64,000 bases of DNA from Bombyx mori (taxonomy: Eukaryota > Arthropoda > Insecta > Lepidoptera > Bombycidae). The notes below the pieces were generated by a model, which was given only the letters and a program-made list of their open reading frames with translations, was not told where the DNA came from and did no database searches. This document shows, piece by piece, positions 1-11,469 of the stretch (the first letter of the stretch is position 1; each line of letters begins with the position of its first letter). The stretch covers positions 11,222,001 through 11,286,000 of the forward strand of contig NC_085107.1 in NCBI RefSeq assembly GCF_030269925.1, written 5' to 3'. Position numbers and translations under genes: made by a program.

Positions 1-63
1 TGATTGTCAACAGACTTGTTTGAATCTAACAGCTCATGTTGAGTTCAAGCGGTTACTAAAAAC

Positions 64-353
64 TCTATAAATGAGTCTACTATTATCAAAGCCGGCAATG
101 TGACTTTTGGACAATTATTGGTAAATCAGAAAAACGAATTATTGACTTTGTATTCCATTGGCAGTCACAAAACTCTTCTGAACGACATCTTAGATAAATA
201 ACAGGTTAACTATTAACCTTTATTTAATGCAAGTTTTGAACCGTATTCTTTAAAGGAGACTATTATATTCAAATCAATCTGTATTGACATATCAATAAAA
301 AGTTTTTGTCCAAATGCACAGATTGCCACCTTTGATAATAGACAACTCAAATA
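64..353. repeat. 290-bp dispersed repeat, copy 1
   Basis: This stretch recurs in the same orientation at 38292-38588 with only scattered substitutions and small indels. Read on the minus strand, both copies begin with the same open segment (LSxLLSKVAICAFGQK...), which then breaks up. The shared unit could therefore be a decayed exon or a piece of a transposon gene. I see no terminal inverted repeats or target duplication, and I do not recognise the protein. Confidence 0.7.
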
Positions 354-1369
354 TAATGTAGTGATTAGTGTCCACAAGTGCACATAATTAGCTTAAAGAC
401 GAACACTGTCAGACCTCCCTCAAGGCCCGAGCCAACGAACGGCTTACAAAGTTCACGACAAGTGCACCGATAGAGAATCTATTTGCAATTTCATTATCAT
501 GTAATAATGTACATATTGCGCCGACATTCAATATACAATATAAACACTAAGCTTTACGCTACATTGATATTTTGTTATCAAAAACCGTAGATCAAAGATG
601 AGTAGGAGTAGGTTTTGGGTACACATAAAAATTTTGAAGCTATGAAATCGTATCTTTCATGATTAATCATACCACATTATCACCTATCTATTTAAAGTAT
701 CGATACTAAAATCAATGTTGATATCGCTTTTAAGTATTTAGGTGGCTCTAAATAAAGAGACATGAAACACTACATATAAATTGAATGATTTCTCGTTGGG
801 ATCGTAGACAAGAAAATCGTAATTATCAGTCGCTACTTGGTGCTTAGCTGTTTTAGCTTAGCTGAAACGTTACTTTGTTATTGTCTTGTGGTCGTTGTTG
901 TATTACACTTCGGAGTTTCTAATACGGAAAGCGATGCTGAGATGAGGTGCAAGTTATAAATACGTTCTTTATCATGTTCTGCTCACTATTGAAATACAAA
1001 TCAGCGCAATTGTTGTGTATTCGCCTTCTTATTCAACATTTTTAAACCCTAAACTAGTTAGCGCTACGTAGTTTTTTTTTAAAACATATCGGACTTGAAA
1101 GTGATAATCGTCGAATTGGAAACACTTGGCGCCAGCGGTCTGTGAAAAACACAAGACTGTAAATTAAAAAAAAAAGTGTGTGTGTCCGCTCCGACGCACG
1201 ACTGGAGTTTACTGGATATAAAAAATTAAACGAAACAATACGAGAAATAGTTCTATATTACGACAACACGATACACTACAGATTATTAACAAATTAACGA
1301 GACACAAAACAAACGACTAACAAATATATGAAAATACAATAATGAGAGAAACGCGCGATCAGTACGAGG
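354..1369. other. AT-rich stretch without a recognisable gene
   Basis: I see only short chance ORFs here. The end of the stretch, from about 1200, moves into the CpG-rich patch. A short sequence at 1203-1214 (tggagtttact) recurs inverted at 1653-1663, so the patch may be the inside of a small unclassified element. Confidence 0.4.
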
Positions 1370-1437
1370 CTTTGTGGCGGACTGCCGGCGCAGCAGCCCG
1401 GCGTCACCTGCAATAACGCGGCCGCGCGTTGTCTCCT
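1370..1437. other. CpG-rich patch
   Basis: The base composition changes sharply from AT-rich to GC- and CpG-rich, with many GCGCGC and CGGCG runs, and this continues through the tandem duplication that follows. It could be a small CpG-rich promoter or first exon, or the GC-rich core of a non-autonomous element. The minus-strand ORF over it (to 1286) resembles nothing I know. Confidence 0.35.
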
Positions 1438-1597
1438 GATTGGCGCGCGCACGCATCACGCAATCAGGAGCCAATCAGGCGCATAACGCATTTCGTGTGA
1501 CATGCTAGTACGATTTTGATTGGCGCGCGCACGCATCACGCAATCAGGAGCCAATCAGGCGCATAACGCATTTCGTGTGACATGCTAGTACGATTTT
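1438..1597. repeat. perfect tandem duplication, 2 x 80 bp
   Basis: Two identical 80-bp units lie head to tail at 1438-1517 and 1518-1597. Each unit begins with gattggcgcgcgc and contains CCAAT pentamers on both strands (attgg, ccaat). The sequence ctcctgatt is matched by aatcaggag within the unit, so each can form a small hairpin. A TATA-like string (tatatat) lies just downstream at about 1624. CCAAT elements followed by a TATA box would suit a promoter reading to the right, but no coding region follows that I can support. Confidence 0.85.
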
Positions 1598-1669
1598 GGT
1601 CCCCATAATTTTCATACCCCGGGCCTATATATGTAAATCGATTCTAAAGGAGTAAACTCCAAAAAAAAC

Positions 1670-2389
1670 AGTGCTAAGTGACCTTTTTAAATCCCACGCC
1701 GATATAAGACAGTCGGTAAAGTAATGATGAATCGCGACTAAGTACTGGAACAATCTCAAGAAACTTCATTCAGACTACTTAAGCGGAATCCTAGCATCTC
1801 TGACTAAATGTGGAATCTTAACTCTGTGTTCAGATTTCACTAGAGGGCTTTTGCCAAGACGAAATCTGACCACGTTACCGAAATTGGCGGGCGGTTACAA
1901 ATCTAACAATCTGAAAGTCGCGCTTTCTGGTCCCACGCCAAGGCTGCCGAGAGCAACTTTGGACGATCCAATCTACCGCCACTGATGATGACGGTCTGGC
2001 TTTTGGACATGGAACCCAAGTGACCGTTGATGCCTACCGTTCCACACCATAATCGATAGAACTGCCATTATATAATAAGGTACGGTGTTCTTTCTCATGC
2101 TTTTCATCAGGCATATCAATGATATTCTGTCCTGGGATGGGATGCGTCTGGATGATACAGTTTACCAATCATCAGAGTGTATTTCAGCGCATGATTTTAG
2201 GACACGATCAAAACTCGTGTTTAAAGTGGAGATCTCTTTTGGGCCCGTTCTTTGAATAGGTCAATTGAAATTGGTTCCATTCAATTCATTGATGCAGGAA
2301 CAGTTGTTCATTCATGTTTTCTCCTACCTATTCGTTGGTAGCTCAAGAATATTTTCCAGATACGCACGGACAGGTCGAAGAGTTCACGG
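1670..2389. other. unassigned stretch
   Basis: No convincing coding region. The part from about 1860 to 2060 is GC-richer than its surroundings and may be an old repeat. I could not match it to any element in this window. Confidence 0.3.
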
Positions 2390-2515
2390 GCTCAACCTGA
2401 TTATAATAATTATGATAATTTGCTAACACTAGCCCTAGCAAGAGCAGTGCTTCACAGAAACTACCACCGGATCAAAATCTGGATCCACTGAGAGGATCCG
2501 GCGAGAAACTCAGTG
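2390..2515 (-). mobile_element. SINE-like or LINE-tail fragment (family S2)
   Basis: This matches the repeat tail seen at 22555, 24655, 32315, 34595 and 45290. The shared landmarks are gccctagcaagagcagtg, a 'ctaccaccggatc' block and 'gatccggcgagaaactcagtg'. Poly(A) in other copies places the 3' end on the minus strand. The same sequence is joined to a LINE reverse transcriptase near 22815, so solo copies may be 5'-truncated LINEs or a SINE sharing its tail. Confidence 0.65.
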
Positions 2516-2637
2516 AGTATACGTTCATTGCGCAGAACTCCTTAGCGCGCCGCAATTCCAAAGAGTAGGTATCCTATTCTTTCATTACTACTTCTTCATT
2601 TAATTATGGAACTTTTTCTGTCAGTTTAAAATCAAGG

Positions 2638-2748
2638 TTAGAAAATATTTCTAAGCGTAAGTATCGTCGCAGCAACGACACAAACCACAGCTGCAACGAA
2701 AAGAAATAACCGAAGCACGCTGACGTCCATAAGCTTCGTTAACCACAT
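2638..2748 (-). CDS. possible short membrane peptide or exon, unknown
   Basis: An ORF of 36 residues starts at an ATG and has a short N-terminus (MWLTKLMDVSVLRL). A strongly hydrophobic stretch follows at about residues 15-29 (LFLFVAAVVCVVAAT), and the ORF ends in RNIF. The shape fits a signal anchor or a single membrane segment. The reading frame is open upstream to 2829, but only with a non-ATG start. I recognise no family and see no clear splice donor. A chance ORF is at least as likely as an exon. Confidence 0.15.
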   Translation of the reverse strand: MWLTKLMDVSVLRLFLFVAAVVCVVAATILTLRNIF

Positions 2749-2959
2749 ACTGCCAGTTCCAGTCCGTAAGCATGTCTGTTTACAAAGGCAGAAAGTTACG
2801 AAGATTAAAAAACAGGATCGTAAAGGCAATCACTATTTTAAGGCAATTTTGACTGTTTCATCGAATCTGAAGTGTTTTTTTTTAATAACAAGTAAAGACT
2901 CCCAGAAGGATTTATAAGGAAGGATGATTATCTAATCAGTAGAAACAAGGTATATAGTT

Positions 2960-3480
2960 TCTAGTCGCAGCTTCTTTAATTTGGCGCATTGATATCGTAC
3001 ATGGTGATGTCGAGCGTTATCCTGTAATAGTGGCTTAGAGCCACAGACGTGTCTCAGTTATTGAATGATGTGATTTTTCATCATCGCTGACCACGCACCG
3101 TAATAGTTTGTTTACAAGAACGTCTGATGAAGAACACTAGGTCTACTAAAACAGGTCTAGTCTACACATATCTCAAACTTCTTTTGATTCAGCATTGGGT
3201 TGGGATCAGTTTTTGAGGGTTCTCCAGAGTTTTCTCATCTTTAGGCAGAGAACGCTTTTCTCCAGAGATAGAACGATCCCATCAAATGATTTTTTGTCGT
3301 TGCCAATTAGTCAGTTAGATCTTCTTGAAACAATTTCAACAACCGCAGTTTTGCAGACTAATTTATGTCCTTTGGAAAATAGTTTACCAATAAATTTGAC
3401 AACGTCCTCCCTCTCCAACCCATTTTATAAGCATAAAATGTTACACATACGCTACGATACTTTTTCTATGTTAGTCTCCT
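2960..3480 (-). pseudogene. heavily decayed mariner-like transposase relic
   Basis: Two scraps of minus-strand translation look like catalytic regions of a mariner transposase. One is VVSDDEK, resembling the first-aspartate block (x-D-E-K-W). The other, in a different frame, is LLQDNARHHH followed by KLKKL, resembling the second-aspartate block (LLxDNARPH). The roughly 20 residues between them are far fewer than in an intact enzyme, so the centre is deleted. The DxE third block is absent. No terminal inverted repeats were found. Confidence 0.4.
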
Positions 3481-3484
3481 AGCG

Positions 3485-4255
3485 TAAGTCGATAAACAAG
3501 ATTTAATAGTTACAATTATTGTAAAGTACCTTCGTTCCGCATTAATAATTTAAAAATCATTTTGTTATTTCTACGCCAGGGTAAGTTTTGTAATTGACAC
3601 GGAGTCCAACACAAATACAGATATTGTTTGCTCATAATTTCGTATAACCGTGGAAGACAGGAGCATGCATGCGTTGAAAATATCATATTTTATGACTAAA
3701 AAAGGATACGCTTCAGTACTTTGTTAAAGAATTCTTAACGTTGTATATGTATCAAGAGATTCCTTAATAGACTACATGCGTTTTATAATATGGTCGTTCG
3801 TCGATGTCGTATTGATAAACATTACAAAATTATTAATTGTAAGTCAATAGATATGTTTATATATACGGTAATATGCTGATCTTTCGAAATAATTAATGAA
3901 TCATCATACTTGTAGTTATTGATATTATTTGCATTAACTATGTGTGTAATTTTTATAAAATATATTTACGTATTTTCTTTAATACAACGTATTAGTGAAT
4001 TAGCTGAATAACCATTAATTGAAACTACTCGCATTTCTGGCATGCGCTTGTAGTACTACTATCTGCAACCATATCAGAATAAATAATCATCTGTTCTATC
4101 TCGGAATTTAACATTTTAAACGTTCCAGCCAGAAAGCGTCCCTAAAGAGCGAACAAGTTCAAAAGATTCAATTCAATATCAAATAAATGACGAGCAAACG
4201 CATAGAAAACTAACAAATTTAGCCCCAAAACACCATTTTAATATATGAAATAAAA
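3485..4255. other. AT-rich stretch without genes
   Basis: Nothing recognisable beyond AT-rich simple sequence. Confidence 0.4.
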
Positions 4256-4258
4256 ATA

Positions 4259-4710
4259 TTTTTTATTTTTATTTTTATTACTTAGATGGTTGGACGAGCT
4301 CAGAGCCCACCTGGTGTTAAGTGGTTACTGGAGCCCATAGATATCTACAACGTAAATGCGCCACCCACCTTGAGATATAAGTTGTATGGTCTCAGTATAG
4401 TTACAACGGCTGCCCCACCCTTCAAACCGAAACGCATTACTGCTTCACGGCAGAAATAGGCAGGGCGGTGGTACCTACCCGCGCGGACTCACAACAGGTC
4501 CTACCACCAGTAATTACGCAAATTATAATTTTTGCGGGTTTCACTTTTATTACACGATGTTATTCCTTCACCGTGGAAGTCAATCGTGAACATTTGTTGA
4601 GTACGTATTTCAATAGAAAAATTGGTACCCGCCTGCGAGATTCGAACACCGGTGCATCGCTTTAACACGAATGCACCGGACGTCTTATCTTTTAGGCCAC
4701 GACGACTTCA
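4259..4710 (-). mobile_element. near full-length tRNA-derived SINE (family S1, Bm1-like)
   Basis: Read on the minus strand, the element starts with gaagtcgtcgtggcct. An A-box-like block (tggcctaaaagataag) and a B-box-like block (ggtgttcgaatct) follow, the spacing expected of an internal RNA polymerase III promoter from a tRNA. The body carries the landmarks of every S1 copy, tgaagcagtaatgcgtttcgg and ctatgggctccagtaacc. The 3' end is an A/T-rich tail on the left. The length of about 450 bp and the silkmoth context fit Bm1, but the name is from memory. It encodes no protein. Confidence 0.85.
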
Positions 4711-5147
4711 ATTTTAGAAAATTTTTAGAAAAACCATAAATGTCACGAGTAATGATGGTTTCCTGACCGAATAAAGAGTGCAGGATACTGAGAAACGATA
4801 CAATTAACTTCAATCTCATTACTTTCCTCGTGGTAATACGCGATCACAATAAAATTTTATTCAACACAAAACCACAAGTGGAAGTGTTACATTTATGTTA
4901 AATAAACACGTATTTAACATACGAGTAATGCATTGTGCAGCAACAAAGCGATAAACACTGTCTTAACTATTTTTACTCAATTACTCTGTTGATATGAAAT
5001 ATTCTTCGAGAAATGAAAATAATTAAAATTGCAACTACATACAAACTTATCTACGATAAATAATATTCTTTGGCAATTTCTTAGAATTTGAATTATTTAT
5101 TTATTTATCGTATGGCATTCGTTTACACTGCGTGGTTATAATTTAAA

Positions 5148-5650
5148 TTAACAGTTTGTGAAATAATCGATAGCTTCTTCTGTTACATTTTTGAGATCTT
5201 CCACTTGGCCTGCGAATCTCGTTAGTGGGCATTCCATGACAATGTGGCGTATAGTTTGCTCTGGGCATCCACATTCACAGCTTTCGTTTTCCGTCCAGCC
5301 CCATCTCTGCCGCAGTTGGTTACAGTGACCAACTCCCTTTCTCAGGTGGTTAAGCATGCACCAGATTGGGCGTTTTTCTTTGAAACCAGGTGGGCGGGAG
5401 TGTGGATTCAGCTCGAACAGTTCAGGTGGGATACATCTGGCTGACCATTCTTTAACCCAGGCCTCGTTTGTGTTCCAATTGGAGTGTGGTTGGTGTGTCT
5501 GTAATGCCGGTGGGTTTCGTGACTTCAATCTCGTCGGTTTGAAGTTGGCTAGGTCCCTGTTGATAGGCAGCTCGGGTCGTCTAAGCGCCTTTTCTATCTC
5601 TGCGTATAGGTGGTGGGTGCGGCGAAGGTGGGGTGGGGCAATGCTGCTCA
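5148..5650 (-). pseudogene. 3' end of a non-LTR retrotransposon ORF
   Basis: The minus-strand frame stays open for about 165 codons and ends in the signature of a LINE C-terminus: FKEKRPIWCMLNHLRKG, then CNQLRQRWGW, then a cysteine-histidine knuckle (CECGCPEQTIRHIVMECP). In intact elements this knuckle lies downstream of the reverse transcriptase. No reverse transcriptase or endonuclease is present, so the copy is 5'-truncated, as is usual for LINEs. The clade is uncertain. It lacks the PD-D endonuclease that follows the knuckle in R4-type elements such as the one at 51351, so it is a different lineage. Confidence 0.6.
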
Positions 5651-6499
5651 GAGCAAATATAATATAATTGAATGCAAATACTGGTCAAGATCGCATAAAT
5701 TTTGTTTTAATAATACCCAATACGTATTCATGTTGTTACATTAGATTTGCGCTGTGATATTCCTTCCTTCAATCGTGCTCCTCACGGGTTGTGACCATAA
5801 TAATATCTATTCATGAGACCAAATGCGATAGTTATATACGGTTTTAAATTTAAAAAAAAAACAACTTAATTTCTAATAAAAAAGTTGTACTCTGACCTCA
5901 AGCCAATCAATACTGATATTGAGCAAAAAAGGTATAAGATTGTACAATATGTAAAAAATTAAATGAATAATTTTGATTACAAATTTCATCATCAAAACCC
6001 GACTCGCACTTAACAATTTTTTTATTTAATTGTAATCTTGAATGTAGAGCAAGGTTGGAGCGTTCGACTAACATTAAAATAGAACAAATAACTTGAGACA
6101 CGCACGCTTCAATGTGCACCGTGTCCGAGTTACACTTAAATTGCTCTTTTTAATTATTTTTTAAATAAAATGTATTCTCTTCAAGTACACACGCAGAGCT
6201 TTCGACAGTCAGTTCCTTTGCGTTTGATTATGTCTCAGAATATTGTTCAGTTTTATCAGTAGCATAGATTCGCAACCATGTGTTTTAATGAAAGCTACGT
6301 AAACACAATCTATTTACATGATATATATATATATATAATAATCCTTTTAATAATAATCGCCTATTATATTTAAAAAAAAAAACTGCTACTTAACTGATCA
6401 CAGTTTTTTGATGTTAAATTCGAGCTGATTACTTATATTTTGTCATTGATACTACAATTAGATGGATATATTTTTAAGGTAAAGGAACAAGTGATTAAT
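5651..6499. other. AT-rich stretch; (TA)n run
   Basis: No gene seen. A short TA microsatellite lies at 6321-6337. Confidence 0.4.
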
Positions 6500-6590
6500 T
6501 ACCCAGTCTATATGTCTTGTCAGGTGCGTAAACACCACGATATGAATATCGCCACCCAACTCGAAAAATGAGTTCGAAGATCCTTCAAAC
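6500..6590 (-). mobile_element. SINE family S1 relic
   Basis: A short diverged match to the S1 body on the minus strand (gccaccc...ctcgaaaaatgagttc against the consensus gccacccaccttgagatatgagttc). It lacks both ends. Confidence 0.35.
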
Positions 6591-6599
6591 GGGCTGCTA

Positions 6600-8030
6600 A
6601 TTTAACGATAATCACATACAAAGAAATATGCACTAGTAATAGTGGAATCATGAGTAGTTTAGCAGAAAATGAAAATCTGACACAGCATTATACCTCGAAA
6701 GCACGATCACCTAGTTGACCGAGCAAGTGCGACCCCGCACAACTTCGAGCATAACGCGTTTGAATTGAAAACACTTAACACAATGTAATGATTATAAAGA
6801 TATTGTTCTGTACAAACCTTGTGTATCGTATTGTTCTAAAAAAAATATACACGACGATGGCTTGTGGAAAAATACAGAGCTATGGGCCATGATAACGTCA
6901 GATTTTTATTACAAATCTGTAAACCTCGTCAAGCGTATTGTTTATATTTCTAGAAAAATAAATTATACTTTGGGAAACAACAGTTCTTTACTATCAGCAG
7001 ACCTCGTCTGTGACCTACTGACCCAGTTGCGCGGCAGAGTAGTAATCGCTGTATCGTCCATAAAAACATACTTCGTATTTGTTCGTACATGCACACACAC
7101 ACGCACACACATGCAGTCATCCATTGAAACGTACGATAATATTGGACAATATTATGTACAATATAAGTAATATATAAGTAATGTATATGTAACTGAAATA
7201 TCCTCATTTTCGTTTGTTATGAATTAATGTACGAAAAATATAACACATTTCACTTGGAACACATTTATCTGAACAATATCATAACCATGATTGACACGTA
7301 TCGGCCTTGGTGACGACAGCACAAAGGATCTAAATGGATAATAGGGGCAAGGATTATTATCTTATAAGTAAGGGTCTACACAGCTGAATAATAAAATAGG
7401 AATGGAGACAAGTCTTCCATATTGCGAATGTGATGAGTTTCATATTTCACGTTTTAAGAACACTAAAGGTTCCTCTGAGATTCGTTTTTAGTGAAATAAA
7501 TAATGCGAAGCTAAGCTAAATTATCTGTTGCTTTATTAACTGAAAGCTGAAGAGGATGTAATAACATTTTTTTTTAAATCACGAGCTCTTTAACTTGCTA
7601 CAGTGGTTTAGTTCAGGTGGATATTCACGAGATTCTATTCACGTCTTTGTTTTCGATTATTGCATGCCACTCTTGTGCTCCGTTAGCTACGAGACATTAT
7701 TTCATTATTAATAACTCCGAATGAACATCCACCTTATATGAAAAAGACTTATTTGTTGAAACGATCCACACGCCACGTGTCGTAGGTACATTGATGATAA
7801 GTATTGCAAAAAGTTTCAGTAGACATTACCATATATGCACATGAATAATGTCACCCACTGATGCACGAGAACGGAAGCGCAGTTTATTATGTTCCGCCCT
7901 TTAAATTGAAGCGGACTGATTCGCGGCAAAAGCAGTTGGATTAATGATTCTATTTGTGCGGTCTCTGAATACGCCCAACGGTCATTAATTCTTATGATCA
8001 TTACCGTTTGTTATTAAAAAAAAAAGTTCA
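6600..8030. other. AT-rich stretch; (CA)n run
   Basis: No recognisable gene. An imperfect CA microsatellite lies at 7092-7110. The overlapping ORFs on both strands near 6900-7200 have AT-driven composition and no domain signature. Confidence 0.4.
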
Positions 8031-8035
8031 CTAAT

Positions 8036-8335
8036 AACTTCCACGCTGAAGGAATATCACCGTGTAATAAAGATCAAACCCGCAAAAATATTTGCGAAAT
8101 TATTGGTGGTAGGGTGTATTATGATGTATTATGATATGAGCCCGCAAGGAAAGTAACCACCATTTCGCAATTTTTGCTGCAAAGCAGTCAGAAGGTTAGG
8201 CAGTCGCTATACTTTACAATTAAGACCTAGTTCTCAGGTGTCAAGTTGGGTGGCAGCATTTACATTATAATGACTATGGGCTCCGATAATCACTTAACGC
8301 CAGGTGGCCTGTGAGCTTGTTCACCAAAAATAATT
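8036..8335 (+). mobile_element. degenerate SINE family S1 copy
   Basis: The left part matches the S1 middle (acttccacgctgaaggaat, then cgtgtaataaagatcaaac). The right part matches its 3' half (gtcaagttgggtggcagc, actatgggctccgataatc, cacttaacgccaggtgg). The centre is diverged and the tRNA-like head is missing. Confidence 0.55.
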
Positions 8336-8831
8336 TTAAAAACTTAGAAAACACTGTAGACTAGAAAACTGTAGAAAATACTGTACATTGTAAAGCAGCC
8401 GTATTAAATATTACTACTACCGGAGATAGTGTAGCCAGATAAGTTATTTGATAGTTGGTATATGATTTAACATCGTTGCAGATTTAACAGTTATGCTATT
8501 CGTCGTCAACTGAAATTATTGATCTTCGGAAAATGTATGTCAGGAGCCGTTTTGTTGTTGCGTCATACCACTAAATTCTATCAATAGTACCTCCGACTTC
8601 AAGTGAGCTTAGAAAAATAACTTATGTGATGTTTTTCTGAAACGTTTGTACTTAAGTACTCAAGTACTTGGGGAACTATAAATTTCCTGATCGAGGATAT
8701 AACTAGATGATTGCAATATTTACGGCTCAACATAGGTAGGATAGCAGTTACATCAAGAAACTAAAAAATCATTGAAATAATCCTCTGTCAAGAAAGTACC
8801 AGGAAAAGATCAGTAATACACCAAAAACTAG

Positions 8832-9795
8832 TTATTCATTCAAATTTATTTTATTATCTTCAAAGTATGCTCCTTCAGAAACATTATACTTAATAATTCA
8901 ATCGTCAAAACATTTTTTAACCGCTTTCTCGGAATTTAGTTCAGTTCGCTACGAGTTCTCTTTTCTGTTTTTTACCAAATGAAAACGGGGGCCACGAAGT
9001 GGTAATTTGAATTTTTAAAAATCAAAAGAAATCGGCTAGAGTCATATCTGGTGAAAAGGGTGGTTTCTCGATGGTATTTGTTGGCTATTTGGTCAAAAAC
9101 TCTCTCACAACGATGGCCTTGTGGGAATGGGTGATGTAAAACCCAAAAATTTTCTATCCACAAATATGGTCTTATTCGTTGAATTTTCTTTAAACGCCGC
9201 ATAACGCTCAAATAATATTATTTATTTACCGTTTGACCTTTCGGCAAGAATTTTGAGTACACAATACTATGATAGTCAAAAAAACAGGCAACAGGACTTT
9301 GACTTTTAATCGACTTTGCCGTGATTTTTTTTAGTTTCGGTTCAGTTGGAAGGCGCCACTCCGAGCTGGTTGACTAGTTTGCATGTCAATCTCGTAAACT
9401 CACGTCTCTTCACCAGTAACAATGTATTTCATGAACGTTGGGTCGTAATTGACTCGTTCTGGCATGTCCTTAGCAACCTTTATGCGATCGAATTTTTGGA
9501 GAAAATTGAGGTCTTTTGGGACTAGCCGAGTGGCAACATGTTTCATACATATGTGAGTATTTAAAACGGTACGTACGACTCATGAGACACAGAAAGTTCG
9601 ACGGCTCTCTCTCTTAAACTTGAGTGAGGACTTTATCACTGTCCTTCGCTTTTGCAATTTTAACTTCAGTTGCTGACGTTATGGCCTACCAAAGCAAAAG
9701 AAATCTTCCATCACATTTCGACGGCTTTTAAAAGCTTTGTACCACTCATAAGTACGTATTTTTGATGAAGTCGATTCATCGTAAGCCTTCAGTGA
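8832..9795 (-). pseudogene. decayed mariner (DD34D) transposase
   Basis: The minus-strand translation, with several frameshifts and stops, follows a mariner transposase almost end to end. It runs YEWYKAFKSRR near the helix-turn-helix end, VTGEETWVYE at the first catalytic site, FLPKGQTVNK and YYLSVMRRL in the core, and YFEDNKINLNE at the C-terminus. The first catalytic residue is changed (TGDETW in active relatives, TGEETW here) and the second and third blocks are unreadable. It cannot encode an enzyme. The N-terminus is cut off at about 9795, where a maT element begins in the opposite orientation. This is a different subfamily from the mariners at 17015, 18517, 31309 and 37123. Confidence 0.75.
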
Positions 9796-11010
9796 TTCCG
9801 AACCATTGCCACCGTGATTGCGCCATTTCACATATTTTTTCGTGTTCATTAACAAATTACAATATGGAATGGGATGTTAAAGAAAAAAGCATTGCAGTGA
9901 TCGCTTTTCACATAGTGGGTATGGAGCCGTTGATCACATTCCAGACATATCAAAAGCTTGGTATTAGCCGTATGTTCGTATATCGTACTACCAACAGATA
10001 CAACAACACTTCGTCTGTCGAAGACCAGAAAAGATTGGGGCGGCCGCGTGCTGTTAAAACTACAAAGACTGTTAATGCTGTTAAGACAGAATTCGTCGAA
10101 ACCCCATTAGCAAGCAAAAAATGTTATCGCGAGAAATGAAGATTCCCGCTAGGACTCTGTCGCGTGTTATGAAACAAGACCCGAAGCTTGGTGCTTATCG
10201 TCGAAATGCAGAGCATGCCTTAAATCAATCTTTACAAATAAAAAGAGTAGATCGATCAAAACGCCTTCTGTCGCGATACGCAGGTGGAAGGCACAGAAAT
10301 CCTCTTTACCGATGAAAAAAATTTCATGATAGAAGAACACTAAAATAAGCAAAATGATAAAGTGTACGCTCACAGTTCTAAAGAAACTGCTCAAGTGGTC
10401 GGAAATGTACAACGTGGTCATCATCCTGCGTCATTGATAGTTTGGTGGGGCATGTCTTATCGAGGAGCCACAAAACTACATTTTTGTGAAAAGGAGTGAA
10501 AACTTCAGCTAAAGTGTATCAAAATACAGTCTTGGATCATGTTGAGAAACCCCTCAGCAATACATTTTTTAAACATATACCGTGGACTTTCCAGCAGGAT
10601 ACTGCGCCTGGCCACAAGGCACGAACTACCCAAGCCTGGTTGAAACCAAAGCTCTCGACTTTATAAGAGTTAAATACTGGCCCTCATCTAGCCCAGATCT
10701 CAACCTATTAGACTTCAAATTATAGTCAGTTTTAGAGGACATGCCCTGCTCTAAACGACACAGTGACATTGAGTCTCTTCAAAAATCTTTGGAGCAAGCA
10801 GTGGCGAAATTTCCCTAGGAAACAGTGCGTAAATATGTAGATTGGTAGCCGAACAGATTAAAGGCCTGTATAAAAACCAAAGATAGCCATTTCGAATAGA
10901 ATATTTTCTTATTTTTTTGCTGAGACTAATAAATTTGTATAAATTTTAATAATATTATATTACTTTATTAAAAAAAATGCATTTGTAACATAACTTATGG
11001 CTGGACTAGG
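9796..11010 (+). mobile_element. 5'-truncated maT (DD37D) element
   Basis: The right end carries the family terminal repeat (gttacaaa and ctagtcc blocks on the complementary strand, at 10982-11010). It matches the terminal repeats of the copies at 12505 and 59008. The left terminal repeat is missing where the element meets the mariner relic at about 9795. The element holds one decayed transposase gene. Confidence 0.65.
9864..10899 (+). pseudogene. decayed maT transposase
   Basis: This starts at an ATG (MEWDVKEKS), as the better-preserved copies do, and ends in DSHFE-stop. Readable parts are the N-terminal helix-turn-helix region (KLGISRMFVYRTTNRY), the linker (RLGRPRAVKT), the first catalytic block (LFTDEKNF, in a shifted frame), FQQDTAPGHKARTTQAWL with the second aspartate, and YWPSSSPDLNLLDF with the third. 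Frameshifts near 10130 and 10300 and several stops destroy the gene. It is closer to the copy at 12648 than to those at 21168 and 25122. Confidence 0.75.
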
Positions 11011-11154
11011 GATTTACGAGTACACAGCTCACTTGAAAGGGTGCACAGTGCTAAGAGCACCACCAAGCTCCTGTTAAAATCAGGTCTTTAACCACGAAAT
11101 TGCTTTTTAGTATACAGAAATTAAAGTTTTTTTTTTTAATATATTTTATTTCTA

Positions 11155-11460
11155 TCAATCACAATAGGCACTCATGGTATCGATGCATCTCTGCCAGCAT
11201 AGTGGTAATATTCCAATGCCTTTCTTGAAGAATTCATGTGTACTCCCGCCAACAAAGGCATTTTGTACTGCATCACGGGTATTTATTTTTACGATTTATT
11301 TACTATTATCATAAATAATCCATTTTTCATTGCAAGTGACAATAACATTCAAAATCCTTTCGTTTCTTCGTCTATAAGCATATTATTTTGTTGCTAACGT
11401 TGAAAGCTGCTGCTATCTCACCGGTAGACTGAGTATCACTAGGGCGATTGTTCATTAAAT
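11155..11460 (-). pseudogene. internally deleted mariner (DD34D) relic
   Basis: Minus-strand fragments are HLMNNRPSDTQSTGEIAAAFNVS (split here as HLMNNRPSDTQ and STGEIAAAFNVS) from the N-terminal half, and IVTCNEKWIIYDN at the first catalytic block. The C-terminal piece DAVQNAFVGGS, GIGILPLCWQRCID follows immediately. The catalytic aspartate of the CDEKW motif is an asparagine, and everything between the first block and the C-terminus is deleted. Confidence 0.55.
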
Positions 11461-11469
11461 GAAATGTAG

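Noticed and set aside
4468..4665. 65-residue plus-strand ORF
   Set aside because: It lies wholly inside the S1 SINE on the antisense strand. The ORFs at 44368-44793, 46214 and 55915 are likewise SINE-derived.
7092..7110. CA repeat as a possible CRISPR or structured array
   Set aside because: It is a simple microsatellite. No array of spaced direct repeats exists anywhere in the window.
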